Assembly: GCA_013398015.1 (NCBI GenBank)
Contig: VZRR01011537.1
Span: 776,722 to 840,721 of the forward strand
Length of the DNA stretch: 64,000 nucleotides
Reading direction: 5' to 3'
Origin: Oreocharis arfaki
Taxonomy: Eukaryota > Chordata > Aves > Passeriformes > Paramythiidae
Shown: positions 1 to 10,300 of the stretch, piece by piece
Numbering within the stretch: position 1 is the first letter of the stretch
Layout of the letters: every line of letters starts with the position of its first letter
Notes under the pieces: generated by a model
Databases searched by the model: none
Seen by the model: the letters and a program-made list of their open reading frames with translations, nothing else
Told to the model about the DNA's origin: nothing
Translations under genes and position numbers: made by a program

Positions 1-1788
1 TGCCCAGTGTATTTTTCTTTCTAAGCCATTACAGCAATCTTTTCATTATCCTGAATGTTTCCAACAAATGGGTTTAATTATCATCTCTTCCAATAGGTAG
101 GCAATACTCCGTATCATAAATCTCCTGATTTAGTAATAAAAATAACATTAACATAGACTAGAGGATATAAACAAACAGATTGTCTTTGTTTTGCAACATA
201 TTGTACAAACCCAGGATAAAAACAGCTTACACTGAACAATTAAAAAGCACCAAAAGACTGGTAGGGAGAGAAGGCAACCATTGTGGGGAAGCCCCCTTCC
301 CCCCCCCAAAAACACACAAACCTACCAACAAACCACCAAAATCCCCAACTTTTTTTCCTATATACATCAGTATCAAACACAAAGTTTGCCTTAATGGTAT
401 TTGTGATAGCATTTATGCATTTATTCATGCCTGAAAGACACTTTTTTCTTTCTAGCTCTGTTAAATGAAGGAACCCAATCTGCTGATTATCACATAATTT
501 TCAGCAATACCCCAAAGAAATTCTACTATCTTTTCCTTTATTTATTACGAAGAAAACTTACACAATAAAGTCTTTTCCATTGGTAGCTAGTTCTAGAGCT
601 CTTACTGCTTCCAAAAAGAGCCCCAAACTCTTGCATTTAGGTATACCCAACTTTTCAGGCATCAATACATTCATCCATTTTTTAATGGGAGGTGAACAAC
701 AGATTTGGAGAAAAGAAAGAGGTGTGCCATCATGATGCAAGAGAGGAGCACTGTCTTCTGTTCCTTTCTTTACCCCTCAGAAAACCAGAGGAGTTTATGG
801 CTGCTAGGAATCACTGGGTAGAATCTCAGGGTACAGCTGAGGGACTGTATGACAGCTCAGGGCTGTCCTTCCACCCCAATCCCAAACCCCAGCAGCAGCA
901 CCCAAGCCACACCTCGGAGCAGCATCCTCCACTGTAGTCTTGTGCATCCCTGGCAACATACAGCCCTCATGGCTTAAAACAAACATTCAGTTATGCCCTG
1001 ATCTTGTAGATTGTATTCATATTCTCAAACAGGGGTTCCACCATCTCATAAAAATTAAGTTCACATTTATTTTCCTTCTCTCGTCTGCACACAATGTGGT
1101 ACATACCTCATAAAAGATCTCAGCATTTTCCAACTCAGCCCCCACAATAAATTTGCACAAAAGAGGGCTAGCAACCTTCTACCAAGAACACATTTTCTTA
1201 ACATAGACATGGGTATGAAACCTCTTAAAAAACTTATCTGTACACCTCTCTTGTGATCAACACTTAATGGGGAGAAGAATCATAATTTCTTACTTTCAAA
1301 CTACCAATCCTGCTAATCCTGAACTGTCAGTCAACAACCAGTCAAATAAAGTGTCTAGAAGCAGAGACATCTTAAAGCTAATGCTGAGCCCTCTATTCCC
1401 AGCTTGTTAGCAATGTATCAGAAAACTTAAAGCATCATCATATGATGATTTTATTTATTTATATCTGAGAGAAATAAGTACATTTTAATCCATCTTATTA
1501 ACATTAACAAAAACATTTACACATATGCTAATGTTTATTGCCACTTGACACTTTCAGTGGAATGGCAGCCAGATGACAATTTTAGTATTCAGCAAACTAC
1601 ACCACGGGTATTCCTGTGCCAAAGTAGTGTTTGAGGAAAATGAGATGCTACTCAATGCTAGTGTTCAGTGACTCATAAGCTGGAAGATATAAAGTATGTA
1701 TGTTAAGCACTGTGACTTCGCAGCAACACTGCTTTGGGAAGAGAATGTAAAATAAAGTAAATGAAAAACAACCAAGTAAACTACTTAC
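1..1788 (-). other. NUP107: NUP107 intron (continues past left edge)
   Basis: This AT-rich stretch lies downstream of the last recognised NUP107 exon. No further NUP107 exon was recognised. It contains a C-run of ten bases near 299 and a short minus-strand open segment at 558-740 with a GTAAGT-like end, discussed under findings. Nothing else stands out. Confidence 0.6.
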
Positions 1789-1892
1789 CTGACTGTTACA
1801 AATATTTTCATACTCATCCACAAGATCAAAAATGGTAGTTGATGTATGCTTCAAGAAGGAATGCAGAAAGTCTGAGTACATGCTCATAGTAG
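1789..1892 (-). CDS. NUP107: NUP107 coding exon, start of helical region
   Basis: The exon has 104 bases, acceptor TGTCCTAG and a strong donor CAG|GTAAGT. It encodes ATMSMYSDFLHSFLKH and then FDLVDEYENICNSQ. In the human protein this is where the helical nucleoporin domain begins. The following exon (human sequence continues VNILSKIV) was not found in the remaining 1788 bases and probably lies beyond the left edge. Confidence 0.95.
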
Positions 1893-4800
1893 CTAGGACA
1901 GATATAAGAAGAAACAGCCGTATTAGTCAGGCACAACTGGGTAAAAAAACCCCACCAGGCTACAGAAACATCCTTCTGATGACAAGACATTTTTGCAAAT
2001 TTAAATGAGTACAATGATGATATGAACTATCTCACAAAGTCAGAAGAATTTATCAGCTAAGATAGTATGATATATAGAAGCTATGAGCTATGTCAGCTAT
2101 AAAACTTTTGGGGTAAATACGCCATCTGCAAGAGTTTCAACAGCAAACTCTTTTGTGTATCTCCACAAAACTAATCCAGTTTGTGACCCACATCACTAGA
2201 GCATCCCCTTTGTTCCATCAGAACAAGTTCCATAGAAAGCACCAACTCACAAAACTCCAATAAACTGGAACACCATAATTTTCTGAATTTTTTTAACTAG
2301 ACTGCTTTTGACTGAGAAATACCAGCAAAATAATTCAGAAAATACACAAAAAAAGGACACATATGTTTATACCCCACAAATCAGAACTGGGGTCAATTAC
2401 TAGTAAAACTTCAGATTTTCTCACCAGCTTCCCCAGGATCATCCTCACGCAACACTACAGCACTCATAGTGACATCTTCTGTCATACTGGACATGTCTGC
2501 ATTTACAAACATTCCTGTCTGCTGAGGTGAGAGTGCCATTGTCCAGCTACTTTCATCCAACTAAAACCACAACAAGAACATAAAGAAAGTAAATTGTAAT
2601 CTCAGACATTACAAGCCCAGCTACGCTTTTTTTCCTTCTATATGAATGGTATATAAACAGGGAAGCCTAAAAAATTAATAGCGAAATAACTGCCTTTAGA
2701 TAAAGTGCAACTATGCTTTTAACAAACAGCTCTGAGAAGATAAATTTTAACCTGGAAAAAGAAAATTCCCATTTTTTTCTGAAAATAACTAAAACAGAAG
2801 CTAAAACAAATAGAAGTAAAACCATCTACTTTAGAACACATACCACTTTTCACCTTGAAATAAATAAATCTCTCAAAACTTTAATATTCTATTATGCTAT
2901 ATGCTTATCTTCCAAAGTAAAAGGGTAACAAAATTGACTAAGTCGTAAAGCAACTGCTGTTGTGAAAAATTAAGCAAAATACCTAAAATATAAATCAACC
3001 ATTAGGTGTTTTTCAACCTACTTGGTGAATTGCTCAAAATCATTTGATTGAATGCAGCAATATGTTTAAAATAGTAAGAAGTATCACAATATTAAAGAAG
3101 GAAATAAAGACATAACCTCTATTTTGTGGGAAGTATTTCAGAGGAGGTATTTGATAACATATCTGAAAACAGAGCAGCAGAATGGCCAAAAGAGAAGACT
3201 GACTGTACATATACTGCACTGACAGGACAGCTTCCTAGATGTGTTTCCATGCCAGCAATTGCCTTCTCGGCAGCAATTAAGACTATACAAAGACCTAGAG
3301 ATGTGCCATTGGCTGATTCTTTTTTCTGGATTCTTAAAATAGTCCCACCCATACAAGTACAAAAACACAGAACCAGATGACATTGCTCTAGTAGTCTCTT
3401 ACGCATATCTAAAATCTGTACGCATATACCTGTTGTTCTCCCTCTTATGGCCCAGTTCCTACTCAAAGTATTCCTCTTGCCTTTGCCATTACTGCCCTTT
3501 AGCCAACCAGGAGCCAATGCCACAGCCCTCCCACTGCAGAGCAAAAATAGCACAGTTCCAGCAAAATCACATTCAGTGTCTGTGGGAAGTACAAAAATGG
3601 CCAGTGTGCGTTCCTATCGATAAGCAAGCAAATTTCCACAAGCAAAAGTCCTTTTTTCTGTCACCCACCTCTGAAAGCCCATGTCTAGTCACAGGTTCCC
3701 CCTGCTAATCTAAACTGGATTCAAGTCAGAACATTAAACTCTAACCTAAAATGTAGTCCACTCACAAAACATTAGTTACAGGAGGCTCTAAAAGAGACAA
3801 AGTTACCAGTGCTAAGAGCTCTGTATACATATCGATCAACCAGGCCCCAGAAGCTGATAATTTATAAAGAAACAAATGCCCTGTATCAAACTACAGAAAC
3901 AACTAAAAAGGAGAATGAATTAAAACGCACATACAGAAAAACTTCTTTTGAGTCAGTTTAAAAACAAATGGAGATAAGATACTTCAGACGTCCCGACTGA
4001 CAACTTTTCCAATCAGTAAATTTCCAAAGACATTGCAGTAGAAGATAATCAATGTCATCTAAGAAGTCATCAGAAGAGTTTGTTCTTTGAAGTCTAAACT
4101 TCAACACCCTAGTGAAGCCTAATACTGGAGAATGCTAAAATAAGAGAAATCCTGAAGTTTTAGCTTGCTGACAAAAACCAATTATCTTTGAAGAATTTGT
4201 AAACAAGTAAAGTCAGGATTTTTGTAGTCACAAGCTGACGTTATGAGGACTAGCTTAACACACATGGTGGTTTTGGAAAGTCCTTAAAAACCTCTATTAT
4301 TCCTCATTGTATCATCTCAAAGAACAACACAGTAATAAATAACACCATCAGTAAACAGCAACAGTGGTACTAGCAAGCTTGTAGCACCCATGGTTTTCCT
4401 TTGGAGCAAACAACACAGAAACACTAAACTTGTAGTTTTTTATGTTTCACAGGGACAAAAGAGAAAAAGATCTGTCTAACCATTGACAGATTGCCAAAAA
4501 GTCCAGAAGTTGGTAGAATGAGAGGAGATTTCCCTCCTGTTCCCAGGATGGCAGACATATCTGATGGCTTCATGGAGCTCCGAGGCAATACAGTACCTGA
4601 AAGAGAAAGAGGCTTTTCTGAAAAGAAAAATATTTAAAGATACTATGCTCTATCCAGAAATTCCAAAAGAAATCTTTGATAGAGACTGAAGTACTCATGA
4701 AGTGCAGATAGAAGCCTGAAAGCAGGCTGTATATGTAAACCAAACAAGCAACATATCCTCAGTTACTAAAATTCATTGTAAACGCACACGAGCATAAAGA

Positions 4801-6496
4801 GCAGTACATCTCCACTCATTCTTGGAAATTGGTCTCCAAACCCTTAAAGCAAAAGGCAGCCCAAAGGTGTGTCAACACCTTTTGAAAAGGTTGCTCAGGA
4901 CCTTGTCCAGCTTTATTTATCTCCACAGACAGAGACTCCATAGACCATCTGGGCAACCAGTTCTAGCATTCAACCACCATCACAGTAAAAAAGGGGGTGT
5001 TTTTTAATGTTTAAACAGAATTCCTTGTATATGTTGTTGTGCCTATTACCTCTTGACTTTACACTGGGCACCAAGAAAAACTTGGCTCTCTTTTAACTCC
5101 CTCCCATCATGTATTTATATACATTTACAAGATCCCCCAACCTCTTTGCCAGGATAAACAATCCCAGCTCTTCTCAGTCTCTCCTCATATGTCAGATACT
5201 TAACCCACTAATCAACTCTGTGGGCCTCCACTGGATTACAGCACATCCGTGTCCTTCTTGTGGACTGTTATTAATTATTAAGTCCAAGCACATAAATCCT
5301 TTAACTAAATAGTAAGCAAGTAAGCAGTCTTACCTGGCTGGTGAAGCAATGAATTAGGAGTTCGGGAGAGAAACTGGCTTTTGGGTGTCATGTTTCCAAT
5401 AGTGTCATCCAGGGATGTAAGAACTGATTAATAAACAAGTTAAGAAACACTCTCCTAAACACATTTTTGGATCTATTCTAAATGACTGTGACTACGTGGA
5501 AAGGAAAAATATTTTGCCATAATTCAGTGGTTATGAAAATTACACATCTTGTCTTTCAAGTGCCATTTATAAGCCTGAGTTAGGTCACAAAATGTTTCAT
5601 CAGAACCTTAAAAGCTGGAGGGTTAAAAGGGACTTCACAAAGTGAAGTTCAGAAATATGAACACAACAGGTATGGGACTCCTCACAATGGCTCAGATCAA
5701 AGAAAATCTTTCTGCCCTATGAGGAGCTGCCTTATGCTACATTAACCATAACAAGAAATGCAGAGTCTGAATGCATATTTAAAAACATTCTCTCTCTCGG
5801 TTCCAGGTGCTCTGTTGCTCTACTTTCCTTCCTCCTGTCAGCAACCAGGTGCTCTAGGTATGATTTACTAAGAAGTAGTTGTATAAAAGTTTCAGCAGCT
5901 TCTGTTATTAGTGTTCAGAAACATCTTGATTCTTAGGCACAATATAATCAGGGCAAATATCTCACTAGCCTTATTTTAAATGCAAAACCCAGAAGAATAA
6001 GCAAATGTACTGGATTCTTCTGCTATCATAAACATAAAAATACCATTATCTTAGCTGTCAAACTACGTGGCAGGTGGTTTCCTTACTGTAAAAAAGTAGG
6101 GGGGAAATTTCTATGGAAATTTAAATCTGTGCACTACTCCTGCTGTTATAACGGATGGAAAGTTAAGTTACACTAGATCATCATAATACTCTGATACTAC
6201 AATACCTGCAAATAACCATAAAACAATAACATTGAGATATAATGAAGAAAACTTAAAAGCTCAGAAATGGAGTCAGCTATGACTCATGTAGTTCTCTGTG
6301 TGGACAACCACCTGAATTCACAACCCAGGAAAATCAAAGCAGCATTAAAAATATACACACCTGGTAAACACAGCACTTAAAGACAAAAATTCTTTACAGA
6401 AAAAGGATACTAGAAACTCTTTTCTGAGAGCCTTGCTTCCGTCCGGGTCTGGCCATCTCTGGATCACGGGGGGATGGTATGTCTTCAAAACCATTT
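1789..6496 (-). CDS. NUP107: NUP107, nuclear pore complex protein Nup107, 5' part of the coding region (partial)
   Basis: NUP107 is a scaffold nucleoporin of the Y-shaped (Nup107-160) complex; it acts in nuclear pore assembly and mRNA export and, by established knowledge, binds NUP133 through its C-terminal part. Five exons on this strand, 6411-6496, 5334-5423, 4481-4596, 2425-2560 and 1789-1892, have GT-AG borders and join in phase to about 177 residues. Recognisable stretches are KQGSQKRVS, GNMTPKSQFLSRTP, SAILGTGGKSP, FGNLSM, TEDVTMSAVVLREDDPGEA, and YSDFLHSFLKH with FDLVDEYENIC, all close to the human protein as I recall it. The region is rich in Ser, Thr and Pro, as expected of the flexible N-terminus before the helical domain. 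Human NUP107 is about 925 residues, so roughly four fifths of the protein lies left of position 1. The start-codon exon, expected upstream of 6496, was not identified. Gene identity is very likely; the exact start is unknown. Confidence 0.93.
2425..2560 (-). CDS. NUP107: NUP107 coding exon
   Basis: The exon has 136 bases, acceptor TTTTAG and donor GCTG|GTGAGA. It encodes LDESSWTMALSPQQ, then TEDVTMSAVVLREDDPGEA and one base of a split alanine codon. The acidic TEDV...LREDDPGEA block is strongly conserved in vertebrate NUP107. Compared with my memory of the human protein, about three residues between FGNLSM and LD are absent at the junction with the previous exon. Confidence 0.93.
2561..4480 (-). 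other. NUP107: NUP107 intron, no other feature seen
   Basis: The 1.9-kb intron lies between two confidently phased exons. A 144-codon minus-strand open frame at 3119-3553 overlaps plus-strand open frames and resembles no family I know; I treat it as chance. No repeat family was recognised. Confidence 0.7.
4481..4596 (-). CDS. NUP107: NUP107 coding exon
   Basis: The exon has 116 bases, acceptor TTTCAG and donor AATG|GTTAGA. It encodes 38 full codons including SAILGTGGKSP and SGLFGNLSM, which match the human segments SCILGTGGKSP and SGFFGNLSM as I remember them. It begins with the two bases that complete a glycine codon split from the previous exon. Confidence 0.92.
4887..5266 (-). mobile_element. 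CR1 LINE fragment in a NUP107 intron
   Basis: The plus strand reads a diverged complement of the avian CR1 3' region. Diagnostic pieces are GTTGCTCAGGACCTTGTCCAG, GAGACTCCATAG, CTGGGCAACCAGTTCTAG, CACTGGGCACCA and GCACATCCGTGTCCTTCTTG. In the usual CR1 orientation the element therefore lies on the minus strand. It is 5'-truncated and has many substitutions and small indels, so it is old and non-autonomous. It sits between coding exons 4481-4596 and 5334-5423. The match is from memory of the family consensus. Confidence 0.85.
5334..5423 (-). CDS. NUP107: NUP107 coding exon
   Basis: The exon has 90 bases, an acceptor ending AATCAG and donor CCAG|GTAAGA. It encodes LTSLDDTIGNMTPKSQF followed by LSRTPNSLLHQP. 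The TP dipeptides and Ser/Thr content fit the proline-directed phosphorylation region of the NUP107 N-terminus (family knowledge). Phases on both sides agree with the neighbouring exons. Confidence 0.9.
5424..6410 (-). other. NUP107: NUP107 intron, no other feature seen
   Basis: About 1 kb of AT-rich intron between two phased exons. No repeat family, RNA gene or additional exon was recognised. Confidence 0.7.
6411..6496 (-). CDS. NUP107: NUP107 coding exon (probably exon 2)
   Basis: The exon has 86 bases and follows a TTTTGTAG acceptor. It begins with the last base of a split codon, then encodes N-G-F-E-D-I-P-S-P and, further on, GRKQGSQKRVS. Human NUP107 starts with a matching G-F-x-E-I-S-S-P stretch, so only a few residues should come from the preceding exon. 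The donor is a weak TTTCTA|GTATCC. It is chosen because it keeps phase with the next exon and gives RVS-I-LTSLDD, the same length as the human segment. Reading past the donor meets a stop within 18 bases. Confidence 0.85.
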
Positions 6497-6889
6497 CTAC
6501 AAAACAGCAACACAGACAAAAAACAAGCAAGTGAATTCAAACTAGGACATCCAAGATCTTATTGCCGTGCCAAAGTAACTCCACAACCAGGAAACTTAAG
6601 AGTGTTAAGTCATCTCCAATCACTACTGATGTCCAGCTCCCTCTGCGGAAATCTAGCATTGCTTATTAACTCAGGGAAATGAGCTTGCCTGAAACCCCAG
6701 ACTTTGTTCCTCCTACACCATAACTAACCTTTTATTAACAAAAAGGGAAAAAAAAAGGCTAGTAAAAGATGCAACAGTAGGAAATTCTATGTTGAACTGA
6801 AAAATTAAATTGAAACAGTGGCATGACTTCACTACACGATTTTTTTCCTTCGGATACACGCAATCACCACAGATCGGGAAAGTTCACGT

Positions 6890-7300
6890 GTCTTGCCGAA
6901 GGGAGAGTACCCATTCCCAGCTACTCCGAGCAGAGGACCCGCTCCCGCTGGGCTGTGGAGGCAGCGCGGCCACGCCTCAGCAGGCCCGGCAATGGCCCGG
7001 CGCCGCGACCCCTGAGCAGCTCACAGCTCCCGGTTAATCCAAAAATAAACTCAAGAAGCAACAGCCAGACTTAAAGCTCCCGGGTGACAAAAACCTCCGG
7101 CGCGCTAAGAAGCCGCTGCAGGCCCGCTGCGTTTCGGAGCCCGCACTGTGCGCANCCCGCGCCGCCCAAGCGCCCCGCCCGCCCCGGGCGCCGGGGAGGC
7201 CGTGCTGGGGCCCGGCAGGCCCGCGGGGAACGAGCGGGAGCGACGGGGCCGGCCCAAGGCTGCTCTCCTCTGTCAGTGCCCGGGACGCCGCGTTGAGTGT
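6890..7300 (-). promoter_or_regulatory. NUP107: CpG-rich island, likely NUP107 promoter
   Basis: GC content rises sharply here and CpG dinucleotides are frequent (for example GGCGCCGCGACC, CCCGCGCCGCCC, GGGCGCCGGGG), unlike the AT-rich flanks. It lies just upstream of the first recognised NUP107 exon on the minus strand, where the transcription start and the missing first exon are expected. One base is unresolved (N at 7155). No clean ATG followed by a donor in the required phase was found, so the exact start is open. Activity in the opposite direction cannot be excluded. Confidence 0.7.
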
Positions 7301-10300
7301 CAGAGCTTAAAAAAACACCCCGTAGTTTAAAAGCGTCCAGTGCTGTTTGGGGTTATCCCGCTGTGAGGGTTATCCTTAAGTACAAACGAGAGCGAATCAG
7401 ACGCGCAAAGCGTTTCATACATTCAGCTGGAGCAGCCTCCGTGCCAGCCTTTTCAATGAGGAGTTTGTTTTCACCGAGCTACAAACCCACGTCTGTTTCT
7501 TTCGCGTTTCTCCCAGTGTAACTCAGACTACTGGCCCAGCGGTAAAGAGTAAAGTAGGCATCATGCAGGATCACTCAGTCCCTACAAGGCTGGACAAACT
7601 TAACAGAATTATGAAATTACCTCTCCCTTTCCTTCCCTAAATGAATTTAGCCTACTTTTTAACTGTAGAAAAATATTGTTACTGCTTTTTAAGTACAAAC
7701 GACTGCGCCACTGACCGTGGTTCGGGTGGTTCTGCTCTAGGACAAGGAAAACTGTCGAAACCGAATCTTTTCACGTAGACCGGCAAGTTCTGAAAAACTC
7801 TTCAAAGTACTTGGGTATTTTTAGGGCTACAGCTGCAATGGGGTACTTCAAGCAAATTAGACGTTCACATTCCTTAGAAGGATACACCTGACAATAGCTG
7901 CAAAAGGCAGCAAAAGTGCAAGACATGGTATGAAGTCCTCCAGTTTGCTTAAGATACTGATAAAACGCCGCGGTTCTCAAGCATGGGGTCTCACTGAAGC
8001 TGCCAGAGAGCCTAACTTCAGAAGGCTCCACAAGAAGAAAGCTGAGAAGACTGGGTGTGCAGAAAAACAAGCAAGCAGAGGACCTAGAGAGAGTAGATAG
8101 TCACTTAGGAAAAGTAATTCTGGATTTAAACGAAAAAAAAGGTGTCCTTCTATCTTGTAGACTATCAAGAAAGCACAAGCAGAGGCAACAACCTTCTTGA
8201 TGACAGAAAACTAAAAGAGTGTTCAAGGAATTATAACATCCTAGTTTAGTCTTACATATTTAATAGAATTTACCTCTCAACAGATCCTCCTGAAACAGTG
8301 TAGCATTATCGTTTCTAGTGCAGTGGGAAATTCAAACACAGTAATGCACAAATTAGTATCTGGTTCAATCGCTTGCTAACAGCTCACACCCTCAGGCTAG
8401 CCCTGCCTCAAGGCAGAGAGTAAACAAGTGAGAAATGTAAGATGACAGAGAAGATGCTTCCTTTGTGTGCTGTCTCGAATTTATTCAAAGTAATGACAGA
8501 GGAGAACAAAGCAAAGGAAATAAGTCTGAAGAGAAATTAAGAGGGCAGGACGCATGCTTTTAAAAAAACCCAAACCCAACAAACCTATAAAAGTATATGA
8601 AAGATTGGGGCTTCTGAGAGAACTTGTTTTAGTACGTTCAGCCTCTCCTAAGTGCCGACTGGGGAAGCACCTTAGAGGCTCCAGTAAGGGGGCAAGGCAG
8701 GGGGAACTGGGTAAGAATCTGGAGGTGTGTTTCAGTACTTCTTGAGTGGCATCCCATTTCATATTTATCTATCGAGATGGAAATAGGGGGAAAAAATGAG
8801 GGAAAAATAACTGAAAATCTCATGAAAGCATTTTATGCTTCCAAGAAGCAGAAGAGAATGCAATTTTTTTTTTTTTAGTCAGTGATAGAAAGGACTCTAA
8901 ATTCAAATATACAATTAAAATTCCTAAATCCATCTTAAGTTTCACATATTTGCATCAAATACACTGATCTTAACTCCAGCTGTTACCAGAATATCAGGGG
9001 AGGTAGCAATGCTCCTTACTTGGAGGCAGGACACCCAAAGATGACCCTGCAGCCAGCACACCCAACACAGAAAGCTGGCATGCTTATTGCCAGTATCTAA
9101 GGTTCCTCTGCTCCCTACTACCCTTCTGCAAAGCTAACAGAGCCTACAGCATGTACTAGTATATCCTGAACTATAAACAAGTAAGCTAACTCAAAACTCC
9201 AATTACCCTTTACAAAATACATTTTAAGACAGCTCACAAATTAAATAAATTTCCTTAATGGCCTGCTAAGCTGCATACATGCCATCTGCATATATAAAAT
9301 TGTTATTTTTAATTCAGAATTACCAAAAGCAAGAACTCAACAAAGTTCATGTGCAATGTGTGACAGCAGCACAGCTGCATTCAGTACAAAGAAAACTGGA
9401 AACTACACTATACCTTGCCTTTTTCTAAGAGAAGCAAAAAAATTCATGTTTTAGCACATATTTTCTTAACTGAAACACATTCCTGGAAGTGTGTAAATTT
9501 TTACTTTTTAACTTAAATGCATGGAAACTTTTAAAAAGCCAATCTCAAGAATTTAAGTAAAGTGTTCGTGTGATTGCTTAGTATTTAAATACATGTTGAC
9601 TCTCAAAATGTTTGCTCAGGTTCTTACCAAAACAAATTGATTCTCCTGCTATTTCCTTCGAGGCAGCTCAGCTAAAACCAGTTTTTTTATTAAACAGGAA
9701 AAAGAAAGAGACAAATTTGTAACTCATTTTATTTGTGTCTGAAAATCATGACAGTACTGCCAAGGGTCTTTGTTGCTATTGGGTGCATTACAAGCAGTAA
9801 ACGCAGTTGATGAGAGCTGGGATTTCACATGTAGAGATTTTTTGTACTTAGTATGGGAGTGAAGCTACTGAGTCCTCCCTACTAGATTTGGAAGGTTAAA
9901 ATGCCATATAGTATGAAAAGGTAAAGTATGCTGACAAAAGAAGGAACTGTAACGTCCACTGTGATTTCACTCAGTATTCAAGATTGCAGAAATGTCCCAT
10001 GCCTCCAAGTTTATGGTAAACAAAAGACATTACATGAATTAATTAGAAATGACAATGATTCTCAAATGAAGTTCACCCCAGTCACGACTTCAAAGAAAAA
10101 AAATCCTGGTGGTAGTAAACTTTCTTAAAACAATGAAGCTGTAGAGCTTGTTGTTTGGCAGAACTAGGATCTCTTGAGACTGAAGTGAGTACGAAGGAAT
10201 TACAAAGACATTCTTTTATCCATTCACAAATCTCTTCCTAAAGAACAACTCTTTGAAAACAGGAAGCCACTCTCTGCTTGATGATTCAAACTTCTGAAAA

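Noticed and set aside
3119..3553. Open frame of 144 codons on the minus strand in a NUP107 intron
   Set aside because: It overlaps open frames on the other strand, has no recognisable domain, and NUP107 exons on both sides join in phase without it.
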